From Caldimicrobium thiodismutans (GTDB taxonomy: Bacteria > Desulfobacterota > Thermodesulfobacteria > Thermodesulfobacteriales > Thermodesulfobacteriaceae), in assembly GCA_002877875.1 (NCBI GenBank), contig PNIE01000032.1:1-17495 (forward strand): a stretch of DNA of 17,495 nt. Reading direction: 5' to 3'. The notes below the pieces were generated by a model. That model searched no databases. It was given only the letters and a program-made list of their open reading frames with translations, and had not been told where the DNA came from. Shown in pieces: positions 1-7,276 of this stretch. Position numbers and translations under genes: made by a program. The number at the start of each line of letters is the position of its first letter. Position 1 is the first letter of the stretch.

Positions 1-722
1 ACCCTGGTTCGTTCAATGTGTCTTAAAAATTCGTGACCAAGGCCCACTCCTCTATGGGCGCCTTCAATTAGTCCTGGGATATCTGCTACTATAAAAGTTT
101 CACCATCAGGCATTTTTACCACCCCGAGATGGGGTTCAAGGGTGGTAAAGGGATAATCAGCAATTTTTGGCCTTGCTGCACTTATGCGGGATAAAAAGGT
201 TGATTTTCCAACATTTGGGAAGCCTACAAGCCCTACATCCGCAATAAGTTTTAGTTCAAGAATAAGCCATCTCTCTTCACCAGGAGTCCCAGGCTCAGCA
301 AACCTAGGAGCCTGCCTCACAGGAGTTGCAAAATGGGCATTCCCTCTCCCTCCCTTTCCACCTTTAGCTACAACTAAAGTTTGCCCTGGTTTGATTAAAT
401 CTCCCAAGAGTTCACCTGTCTCTGCATCTTTAACTACTGTTCCTACAGGCACTTTCAAAATCAGGTCTTCTCCATCTCGTCCTTTCATCTTTTTTCCCAT
501 GCCAGGGCGACCATTTTCAGCACGAAAATGAACTTGGTGATAAAAATCATAAAGGGTATGAATCTGAGGATCAGCCACTAAAATAACATCTCCTCCGTCT
601 CCTCCGTCTCCTCCGTCAGGACCGCCTCTTGGCACATACTTTTCTCGTCTAAAACTTACACATCCCTTTCCACCATCCCCTGCCTTAACATAAATCTTTA
701 CTTGATCTACAAAACGAGCCAT
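1..722 (-). CDS. obg: Obg family GTPase (ObgE/CgtA), 3' end cut by window edge
   Basis: Translating the minus strand from the ATG at 722 gives 240 codons of an Obg protein without a stop before the window edge. The glycine-rich Obg fold fills roughly residues 1-158, with the family's repeated GGD triplets near residues 30-42, encoded by an almost perfect 9 bp tandem repeat around 590-617. The GTPase domain follows: P-loop GFPNVGKST, switch I with TT, and DIPGLIEG (G3). The G4 NKxD and G5 motifs lie outside the window. Obg binds the 50S subunit and is a conserved, usually essential GTPase of ribosome assembly and stress control. It follows the DHH phosphoesterase gene by 52 nt on the same strand and has an AGGTAAAGGA ribosome-binding region just upstream, so it is probably the last or a late gene of this operon. 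Identification is firm. Confidence 0.96.
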   Translation of the reverse strand, partial: MARFVDQVKIYVKAGDGGKGCVSFRREKYVPRGGPDGGDGGDGGDVILVADPQIHTLYDFYHQVHFRAENGRPGMGKKMKGRDGEDLILKVPVGTVVKDAETGELLGDLIKPGQTLVVAKGGKGGRGNAHFATPVRQAPRFAEPGTPGEERWLILELKLIADVGLVGFPNVGKSTFLSRISAARPKIADYPFTTLEPHLGVVKMPDGETFIVADIPGLIEGAHRGVGLGHEFLRHIERTR

Positions 723-774
723 TTTTTATCCTTTACCTAATTCCTCTATCTTAGACATCAAGGGAAAAAGGGGC

Positions 775-1791
775 CTACTTCCTTGTAAAGTATTTTTTAA
801 AAATTTCAATAAGAGTGGTTGTGGTAAATTCCTCTGAAGCAATATTCATCATCTCAAAGGGAATTTCAGCTCTTGCTTTTTCTTTATGTCCTCCAGCCTT
901 TCCCAGATTCTTAAAAACACGGCTAACTAATTTTCCTGCATCTTTGCGATAACCGTCGCACCTAACAATTACAATAAGAGTTTTTTTATACTCTCCTCCC
1001 ACAAAAACCCAGGAGGTCTCATAAACCTTATTAAAAAAATCAGCCACTAAAACCAAAACATCGGGGTTGCTAACCTTACCAAGATACGTAAAAGCCTTAT
1101 TTCCTAAATATTTTAAATTTTCTAAGGCAGTTTTAAAATACTTAAGTTCTGATCTTCTGAGATCAGAGGCCTCAATTTTGGCAAGGAGATGTTTATTCAT
1201 TTTCTTGAAAAGTCTCTGAAAGGTTATTACATCTTGAAGCTGAGAGGCTTTCTGAAAGTTATCCGTATCCGTTTTAATTCCGTAGATAAGGGCTGTGGCT
1301 AAATACACATTAGGACTCATACGAAGAGCCTTTAAATACTCATATAAGATAGTAGAAGTTGCGCCATAATCAGGTCTAATGTCTATATAAGGAGCAGAGA
1401 ACTCAGAGGTTACAGGATGATGATCTATGACAGCAGTAAAGTTGATTTCTTTGAATTCTTCACGATGAGTAGGTTGAGAATCAACAAGAATGAATTTATT
1501 ATGGTCTAAGAGAAACTCTTTTTTAAAGGGCTTAAGGGGAATTTTTAAGATTTGAATCATCACTTGATTGTTTAGTCTTCTTATTTCATTTATATGGGAA
1601 AGGGTTATCTTACTTACCCTATTTTGGAGGATCTTTTTTATGGCAAAGGCACTAGCTATGGCATCTGGATCAGCCCACATTAACACAAGCACAGAATCAT
1701 TCTTATCAAAAAGTTTAAGAAAATATTTAACCCGCTCTTTATTAGATTTAAATTTAGGATAAGAGAGGGATCTTAACATGAGTGAGCTCAT
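775..1791 (-). CDS. DHH/DHHA1 family phosphoesterase (NrnA-like) with altered first motif
   Basis: This 338-residue soluble protein has the DHH phosphoesterase layout: DPDA at 41-44 (motif I), VDSQPT at 103-108 (motif II), DHHP at 123-126 (motif III), TDTD at 174-177 (motif IV), and a C-terminal DHHA1 substrate-binding part with GGHKEKARAEIP at 300-311. Relatives such as NrnA and GdpP hydrolyse short oligoribonucleotides, pAp or cyclic dinucleotides with Mn ions. The usual motif I is HxxxDxD; here Leu37 stands where the metal-binding His is expected, so metal binding may differ. The ATG at 1791 overlaps the TGA of the upstream kinase gene as ATGA, which suggests translational coupling; ATG at 1779 is an alternative start. 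The upstream diguanylate cyclase makes a link to cyclic-dinucleotide turnover tempting, but that is only inference. The family is sure; the substrate is not. Confidence 0.88.
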   Translation of the reverse strand: MSSLMLRSLSYPKFKSNKERVKYFLKLFDKNDSVLVLMWADPDAIASAFAIKKILQNRVSKITLSHINEIRRLNNQVMIQILKIPLKPFKKEFLLDHNKFILVDSQPTHREEFKEINFTAVIDHHPVTSEFSAPYIDIRPDYGATSTILYEYLKALRMSPNVYLATALIYGIKTDTDNFQKASQLQDVITFQRLFKKMNKHLLAKIEASDLRRSELKYFKTALENLKYLGNKAFTYLGKVSNPDVLVLVADFFNKVYETSWVFVGGEYKKTLIVIVRCDGYRKDAGKLVSRVFKNLGKAGGHKEKARAEIPFEMMNIASEEFTTTTLIEIFKKYFTRK

Positions 1792-4361
1792 TTTGCTTTG
1801 GAAATAACCTCAAGAAGTGCCTCAAGGCTAAAAGGCTTATATAAAATATGATCTATTTTAAAATCCTTAGCCTCATTCATTACCTCTTTTTCAGTATAAC
1901 CTGTGATTAAAATTATTTTATACTTTGAAAGATCTTCGGAAAGGGCTTGAAGTTTTCTTAAAAAGTAAAGCCCACCCTTACCCTCTGGAACAGTTAAATC
2001 AAGAAGAAAAATAGAAAAGGGATTCTTTTGTTTTTTGGATTCTATAACAAGGTCTAAGGCTTTATCTCCATTTTCTGCAGTTTCAACTTCAAAGCCCTTT
2101 TCCTCAAGAAACTCCCTTAAAACTTCCCTTATCTCTTCTTCATCGTCAAGAATGAGAATTTTTTCTTTGGAAATCTCCTTTCTTTCAGGGGGAAAAAAGC
2201 CCTCTTTCTCTTCCCTTGGCCTTCTCTCTTCCCCTTTTAGAGGAAATCTTAAAATAAAGGTCGTTCCTTCTCCTAAGGAAGATTTTACCTCAATGCTTCC
2301 TCCATATAGGTTGACAATCCTTTTTACTATATAGAGACCAAGACCAGATCCTCTAGGTTTGGTGGTAAAACCAGCCTCAAAAATTTTTCCCAAATATTCT
2401 TCTGGTATGCCAGGGCCTTTATCCTCAAAGATAAGATAAAGGCTTTCCTTAGCTTTATAAGCTTTAACCCTAAGTTCTCCCACATCTTTCATTGCTTCTT
2501 TAGCATTGAGAACCAAATTTTGGACTATAGAGAGTAAGTGAGCTCCCTCTATTGGAAGATAAAGCCCTTCTTCAAGATCTAAACTTAACTTTATCTCACT
2601 CCCTCTTAAAAAGAAGGGGACCCAGGTTTTTAAAAATTCAGAAACTTCTATCCACTCTATCTTTTTCATTTCCCCTCTTGAGAGAATAAAAAGTTCTGAG
2701 ACAAGCTGCTTCATTCTCTCAAAGGAAAGATCTATCTTTTCAAGGTAAGAAAGCTCTTTTTCTTTGAGATGCTTTTTGAGAAGATCAAGATAGCCCTTAA
2801 TTATCATAAGAAGATTATTAAGGTCATGGGCTAAACCTCCTGCAATTTTCTCTATAACAAATTCCTTTTCCTCTTTAAAAAGTTTTTCTTCAATTTTTTT
2901 TCTTTCTGTGATATCTTGAATAACGCCTATAAAAAGCCTCTTTCCCTCAAAATAAAATTCATCAAAATAGATTTCTGCAAGAAAAAGATCTCCACTCTTT
3001 TTCCTTCCTTGAAATTCTACTCTCCTTTTAGCTAATTTAGGCCTATGCCCTTTAGCTATTTTTTCAAAGATTTGTTTAGCCCGCTCTTTTAGCTCTTCGT
3101 CTGCTATAAGTAATTGATGTAAATTAGCCCCTATGAGTTCTTCTTTGGAATAACCTGTTATTTCAGAAAATTTGGAATTTACAAATAAAGTTCTATCTCT
3201 TTCATCAATTACAGCAACCCCTGCGGGTAAAAACTCAAGGACTCTTTCTACAAATTTTTTGGCCTCTTCTTTGGCTCTAACATATTCCGTAATATCCTCT
3301 ATGGCAGAATAAATAAGTTTTAAGTCATTCTCTTTAAAGAGACTGGAAGAAATAAGGGCATAAAAAGGCTCTCCTGAGGCTCTTTTAAGTTTTATTTCAA
3401 GGCCTACAATCTTAGCTTCTCTTTCAAGTCTTTCAAGGAAGGCTTTTCTCTCTTGAGGATCCTCCCAGAGGTCAGAAGCTTGATATTTTCTTAAGTCTTC
3501 ACTTGAAAGGCCAAAAAGTTCTCTTGCTCTTTTATTAGCCCTTAAGAGCTCCCCTTCCCAAGTCACCACAACCAAAGGAATACTTGCCTCTTCAAAAAGT
3601 CTTACCTGTTCAGTAATATCATTATAAAAAGTAATTTTGAGTATTTGTCCTGAAGGCGTTTTAAAGGTTTTAAAATATCTAAGAAAATAGCGGTTTAACT
3701 TTGGGGAATAGACCTCTTCTTCTCCCATTATATTTTCTTTTAAAAGGGGACAGCCTTCACAAGGCTTAGTTTCTCCATAAAGTATTTCATAACACTTAGC
3801 CTCTTTATCTTTACAAAGATTTTGCAAATTTTTATTCATATAGAGAAGATTAAAGTTTTCATCATTTATGAAGAAAAATCCAGGATAAGTCTCTATGACA
3901 TTTTTTAGGAGATCATTTAAATTTTTTGTCTCTGTCTTATCTTCGATGAAGTGAAGATAACCGAAAAATTCTCCCTTTTCGTCATAAAGAGTAAAAAGAT
4001 CAACTCTTAAATATTTTTTAAGCCTTGGTTCAAAAAACTCTTTAAATAGAAAATTTGATTTTTCAATAGAGGCTTTTTTATCACACTCTTCAAAGGGACA
4101 TTGGGAACACACATAGTCTTTGTTTCGACACCCGCTGAGGAGACATACCTCACCTTCCTCTAAGGGACAAAATTTAGGCCTTTCCTTTGAACCATGAATA
4201 AGCTCGTAACAAAATTTCCCTTCAACTTCTTCTCTTTCTTTGTTTATAAATTTAAGGAAGGCCTCATTTGAGAGAACAATACGATTTTCTCTATCAAGAA
4301 CAAAGGCTGGAAAAAGAGATTCAGAAAGGATTTTTTCCAGATTAAGAGTGATTTTTTTCAT
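1788..4361 (-). CDS. Soluble hybrid histidine kinase: four PAS domains, kinase core, receiver
   Basis: The protein has 857 residues and no membrane segment. In order: PAS 1 (about 8-145) with seven cysteines at 51, 65, 73, 78, 85, 88 and 93; PAS 2 (about 150-252) with Cys 183, 190, 201 and 204 in a CYEILYG...PCEGCPL motif; PAS 3 (about 255-362); PAS 4 (about 370-487, ending DITERK); HisKA with GLAHDLNN, phospho-accepting His512; ATPase with N-box NLVLNAKEAM (615-624), DKGPGIP (647-653) and GSGLGL (671-676); and a receiver from about 733 with Asp739-740, phospho-acceptor Asp788, Thr820 and Lys842. It is therefore a cytoplasmic sensor with an internal phosphorelay. No DNA-binding domain or partner regulator is seen in the window. 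The Cys groups suggest a metal, Fe-S or redox input (inference). Its start overlaps the end of the DUF2892-like gene by 20 nt and lacks a clear ribosome-binding site, so reinitiation from that gene is likely. Confidence 0.93.
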   Translation of the reverse strand: MKKITLNLEKILSESLFPAFVLDRENRIVLSNEAFLKFINKEREEVEGKFCYELIHGSKERPKFCPLEEGEVCLLSGCRNKDYVCSQCPFEECDKKASIEKSNFLFKEFFEPRLKKYLRVDLFTLYDEKGEFFGYLHFIEDKTETKNLNDLLKNVIETYPGFFFINDENFNLLYMNKNLQNLCKDKEAKCYEILYGETKPCEGCPLLKENIMGEEEVYSPKLNRYFLRYFKTFKTPSGQILKITFYNDITEQVRLFEEASIPLVVVTWEGELLRANKRARELFGLSSEDLRKYQASDLWEDPQERKAFLERLEREAKIVGLEIKLKRASGEPFYALISSSLFKENDLKLIYSAIEDITEYVRAKEEAKKFVERVLEFLPAGVAVIDERDRTLFVNSKFSEITGYSKEELIGANLHQLLIADEELKERAKQIFEKIAKGHRPKLAKRRVEFQGRKKSGDLFLAEIYFDEFYFEGKRLFIGVIQDITERKKIEEKLFKEEKEFVIEKIAGGLAHDLNNLLMIIKGYLDLLKKHLKEKELSYLEKIDLSFERMKQLVSELFILSRGEMKKIEWIEVSEFLKTWVPFFLRGSEIKLSLDLEEGLYLPIEGAHLLSIVQNLVLNAKEAMKDVGELRVKAYKAKESLYLIFEDKGPGIPEEYLGKIFEAGFTTKPRGSGLGLYIVKRIVNLYGGSIEVKSSLGEGTTFILRFPLKGEERRPREEKEGFFPPERKEISKEKILILDDEEEIREVLREFLEEKGFEVETAENGDKALDLVIESKKQKNPFSIFLLDLTVPEGKGGLYFLRKLQALSEDLSKYKIILITGYTEKEVMNEAKDFKIDHILYKPFSLEALLEVISKAK

Positions 4362-4572
4362 CTTGGCAGCATTCTTTGATTCCCAGTTTTCTGTAAAGGG
4401 TCATTACAGGGCACCAATTGGTAAAGGCAGACTGAATGTGATTTAGGCTCATAAAGAGTAGGAAGGCCTTCCAAAACCAATGAGCATTAGAAGGCCAAAT
4501 TCCGAAAATAAAAAGAATGAGCATAGCTATTCCTGCGGTGAGTCGAAGGGCTCTATCCATAGTCATAGTCAT
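4342..4572 (-). CDS. Small DUF2892-like inner-membrane protein
   Basis: This 76-residue protein has two hydrophobic helices (about 11-27 and 33-51) followed by a C-terminal tail with NWCPVMTLYRKLGIKECC. A CP motif followed by a LGI..C segment is typical of the DUF2892 family, also found fused to rhodanese domains in YgaP-like proteins. Residues Cys54, Cys68 and Cys69 could take part in thiol or persulfide chemistry, which is inference from the rhodanese-linked relatives. It lies 16 nt after the diguanylate cyclase gene and overlaps the histidine kinase start by 20 nt. Three tandem ATG codons (4572, 4566, 4560) in an ATGACT repeat follow a GGAAAGGGGG ribosome-binding stretch; the first lies 4 nt and the second 10 nt away, so either may be used. 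Confidence 0.72.
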   Translation of the reverse strand: MTMTMDRALRLTAGIAMLILFIFGIWPSNAHWFWKAFLLFMSLNHIQSAFTNWCPVMTLYRKLGIKECCQDEKNHS

Positions 4573-4588
4573 AGTACCCCCTTTCCTA

Positions 4589-6004
4589 TTAATATTCTTC
4601 TTCTGTCCAAAAGTCTGGTTTGAATCTTACCACCTTATTGCGTCCTTCCTCTTTGGCTTTATATAAGGCAATATCTGCAAATTTTATAGCTTCCCAGATG
4701 GCAGAGGAATCTACAGGAAATTCAGAAACTCCAATGGAAATGGTTCTTTTTATACTTCCTTTCGGAGTTTTAAATTCATAGGTTTCAATAATTTTTCTTA
4801 ATTTTTCAGCCACCTTTTCTGCCTCGCCTTCTTTAATATCTACCAGGAGAATTAGAAATTCCTCTCCTCCAAATCTTACCACAAGATCAGATTTACGCAC
4901 ATTTTCAGAAAGAAGGCGAGCCGTCTCTTTTAACACTAAGTCTCCCACATCATGACCATATTTATCATTAATAGACTTAAAGTAATCAAGGTCACACATA
5001 AGAATTCCAAGGATAGTTCCCCGTCTTAAGATTTGGGCGCAAAGATTATCAAGGATTCCCTCAAGGAAACGGCGGTTATAGAGATTGGTTAATGGATCTT
5101 TGTGGGTTTGTTCCTTTAAAGCCTCAGCATAGCGTTTGGATTCAATAACTGGAGAGGTCTCTTCAATAAATTTATGGGCAAGATTTAGTTTTTCCTTAAG
5201 TCTCTTTGAAGTAAGAGTTTCTTCAGTAATAGGAAGATGAATCTCAACCACCCCAAGAACTTTATTTCCTGCAACAATGGGAAGGCAATAATGATGGGTA
5301 ATATCTTGATATTCATAAAGTCTACAAATATGCGGAGCTTCAAGGGAGGTAACTACTTTTCCTGTCCTCTTAGCTCGGCATTTATCAGCATTAAAAAGTT
5401 TTTCAGAATTTATCTCCAGTTCTTCATCGCTTTTATAAACAGGCCTCATAGTGTTTTGAGAGTTTGAGACCTCATAGATTACAAAACTTGAAAAGGAGAG
5501 ATTTCTTAAGTATTCTCCTAATCTTTGATAAATTTCCTCTACACTTTCGTCATTTTCAATAATATGCCTAAAAGTTTCAATTTCGCGAAAATTTCGAACA
5601 AGTTGATTCACCTTTTCCACAACCTCTCCTATTTCATCCTTTATAGAATATTTAATATAAGCTTCACCTTGAAGACATTTAGGATCATAAATTAAGGTAT
5701 CAAGCACGTTCTTAATTCTATCAAGAGGCCTTTTTACCATATAATAAAAGGCTATAGCTCCCCAAATGAGAAAAATTAAGACAAGAAGGCTAAGAAAATA
5801 AAGCATCCTTTCAAACATAAAAGATGAAGAGGGGGAAGCAGAGGTACCATTAACTAAGCCTTTGGTATAAAAGTAGAAATAAAAAACCAGGGAAAAACAA
5901 ACCAAAATACAAACTCCTATGATAAAACCCACTTTCCAGAAAAGGCTTCTTTCAAGAAAAAAATATAGGATCTTTTTTAGGGCTACTTTTCCCCTTTGGT
6001 TCAT
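4589..6004 (-). CDS. Membrane diguanylate cyclase with HAMP, Cys-bearing GAF and GGEEF domains
   Basis: The 471-residue protein has two membrane helices (about 25-46 and 67-89) enclosing a periplasmic loop of only about 20 residues, then a HAMP-like linker (90-140), a GAF-like domain (150-290) and a GGDEF domain (300-460). The catalytic signature is GGEEF at 379-383, with DLDYFKSINDKYGH at 338-351. An RKSD at 370-373, five residues before GGEEF, is an intact RxxD inhibitory site, so it should make c-di-GMP and be product-inhibited. The small external loop argues against ligand sensing outside the cell. The GAF domain holds Cys209, Cys227 (in HIC) and Cys240 in a pattern also seen in other GAF-GGDEF proteins, a possible cofactor or redox site. 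A good ribosome-binding site (AGAGGAT) precedes the ATG. It is the first gene of the minus-strand operon. Confidence 0.92.
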   Translation of the reverse strand: MNQRGKVALKKILYFFLERSLFWKVGFIIGVCILVCFSLVFYFYFYTKGLVNGTSASPSSSFMFERMLYFLSLLVLIFLIWGAIAFYYMVKRPLDRIKNVLDTLIYDPKCLQGEAYIKYSIKDEIGEVVEKVNQLVRNFREIETFRHIIENDESVEEIYQRLGEYLRNLSFSSFVIYEVSNSQNTMRPVYKSDEELEINSEKLFNADKCRAKRTGKVVTSLEAPHICRLYEYQDITHHYCLPIVAGNKVLGVVEIHLPITEETLTSKRLKEKLNLAHKFIEETSPVIESKRYAEALKEQTHKDPLTNLYNRRFLEGILDNLCAQILRRGTILGILMCDLDYFKSINDKYGHDVGDLVLKETARLLSENVRKSDLVVRFGGEEFLILLVDIKEGEAEKVAEKLRKIIETYEFKTPKGSIKRTISIGVSEFPVDSSAIWEAIKFADIALYKAKEEGRNKVVRFKPDFWTEEEY

Positions 6005-6031
6005 GGTTATATCCTCTTTTTTAAAATTTTT

Positions 6032-6044
6032 ATTATATATTATA
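6032..6044 (-). promoter_or_regulatory. Candidate -10 region for the minus-strand signalling operon
   Basis: On the minus strand two TATAAT hexamers overlap this stretch (6044-6039 and 6037-6032), 28-40 nt upstream of the diguanylate cyclase ATG. The first is preceded by GG. No convincing -35 box lies 16-18 bp upstream; the best spacing gives CTTACT. The distance to the gene and the lack of any earlier minus-strand gene support a promoter here, but AT-rich sequence makes such matches easy. Confidence 0.4.
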
Positions 6045-6098
6045 CCTAAAAAACTTTACAAAGTAAGATTTCTTTTTAGGAGGTTGCAATTTGTAAGA

Positions 6099-6127
6099 TT
6101 GAGGTTTAATTAAAATAAAATTATAAT
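6099..6127 (+). promoter_or_regulatory. Candidate sigma-70 promoter for the DAHP synthase operon
   Basis: TTGAGG (6099-6104), a 17 bp spacer, and a perfect TATAAT (6122-6127) lie 28 nt before the DAHP synthase ATG. Transcription would begin near 6134, leaving a leader of about 20 nt that contains the strong ribosome-binding site AAGGAGGG (6143-6150). An alternative is TTGCAA (6084-6089) with TAATTA (6107-6112), also at 17 bp. The leader is too short for a riboswitch or leader-peptide attenuator. Confidence 0.55.
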
Positions 6128-6154
6128 TTCAAATGAGAAAAAAAGGAGGGAGTT

Positions 6155-7273
6155 ATGATTGTTATTCTTGAGCCTCACATAACCAAAGAGAGTAAAGAAT
6201 TCCAAGGTCTTATGGAATATTTAAAGCGATTTCCGCACTTGCAGATCAAGGTAATGGAGCACCAAGGGGTTACTCGTTCACTCATTGAGGTGCATTTAAT
6301 TGGGGAGGATTATATGGTTTCTCAAGAGGAGATTGAGAACTTGCCTGGAGTAGAGAAGGCCATAAAGGTTACGGCTAAATATAGGCTTATTGGGAGGCAT
6401 GGGGCTCTTTCTGATTTTGGTTTTGAATATCAGGGCCTGCAGTTTAATCAGGAGAGTTTTCATATCTTTGCTGGGCAGTGTGCTGTTGATACCTATGAGA
6501 ACGCTGAGGCTATTTTTAGGGCCTTAAAAGAAAATGGGCTTTGTTGCGCTCGGATGGGGGCCTATAAACCAAGGACATCTCCTTATGACTTCCAAGGGCA
6601 TGGAAAGGCCTGTTTGCCCTGGCTTTTTGAGCTAGCTGGAAAGTATGGCATTAAAGTGATCGCTATGGAAGTGCTTTCGCCTCATCATATTGAGGAAATC
6701 AAAGAGGCTTTAGAGGCGGCAGGAAATCCCTGTGGAGTTATCCTTCAGATAGGGACAAGAAATGCTCAAAATTTTGAATTATTAAAAGCTGTAGGGAAAC
6801 AATATGAGTTTCCTGTGCTTTATAAAAGAGGGTATGGATTAGCTTTAGAGGAAAGTCTCAATGCTGCTGAATATATTGCCTCAGAAGGAAATACCAAAAT
6901 AATTTTTTGCCTAAGAGGGGTTAGAACTCATTTGGGAGACCCCCATAGAAATCTTGTTGACTTTGCACATGTTCCGGTAGTAAAAAGACTTACCAGACTT
7001 CCCGTTTGTATTGATCCCTCCCATCCTATTGGGTCTAAAGTGGCTGATCCCGATGGAATAAAGGATATTTACCATGTAACTGCTCAGGGAATAATAAGTG
7101 GGGCTAATATAGTTTTAGTAGAGTTTCATCCTCAACCTGAAAAAGCCCTCTGTGATGGTCCACAGAGTCTTCCTCTCTCGGAACTCCCTCTTTATGTGGA
7201 ATATGTACAACAAGTTAGAGAATGCTATCTTAAGCTGAAAAAACTTGTGAAAGAAAAAGGTCAAAAGGAGTAG
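6155..7273 (+). CDS. aroF: DAHP synthase, type I-beta (3-deoxy-7-phosphoheptulonate synthase) variant
   Basis: The enzyme condenses phosphoenolpyruvate and erythrose 4-phosphate, the first step of the shikimate pathway. The 372-residue protein has the N-terminal ferredoxin-like domain of the I-beta class (about 1-75), then the TIM barrel. Motifs seen: AGQC (106-109), KPRTSPYDFQG (138-148), QIGTRNAQNF (198-207), DPSH (287-290), VEFHP (322-326) and DGPQSL (334-339). By comparison with Thermotoga DAHP synthase, Cys109, His290, Glu323 and Asp334 should bind the metal. The His-to-Glu distance is 33 residues rather than the usual 26, because of about seven extra residues near ADPDGIKD, and the usual TFE segment reads THLGDPHRN. 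It could therefore be a lineage-specific paralogue with a related aldol reaction. The phosphohexomutase gene follows after 3 nt. Confidence 0.85.
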   Translation: MIVILEPHITKESKEFQGLMEYLKRFPHLQIKVMEHQGVTRSLIEVHLIGEDYMVSQEEIENLPGVEKAIKVTAKYRLIGRHGALSDFGFEYQGLQFNQESFHIFAGQCAVDTYENAEAIFRALKENGLCCARMGAYKPRTSPYDFQGHGKACLPWLFELAGKYGIKVIAMEVLSPHHIEEIKEALEAAGNPCGVILQIGTRNAQNFELLKAVGKQYEFPVLYKRGYGLALEESLNAAEYIASEGNTKIIFCLRGVRTHLGDPHRNLVDFAHVPVVKRLTRLPVCIDPSHPIGSKVADPDGIKDIYHVTAQGIISGANIVLVEFHPQPEKALCDGPQSLPLSELPLYVEYVQQVRECYLKLKKLVKEKGQKE

Positions 7274-7276
7274 GAA

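Noticed and set aside
184..531. Plus-strand open frame of 115 codons
   Set aside because: It lies opposite the well-recognised obg gene and has low-complexity Pro/Ser composition; it is a shadow frame.
590..617. 9 bp tandem repeat in obg
   Set aside because: It encodes the GGDGGDGGD segment conserved in Obg proteins, so it reflects protein structure rather than a DNA element.
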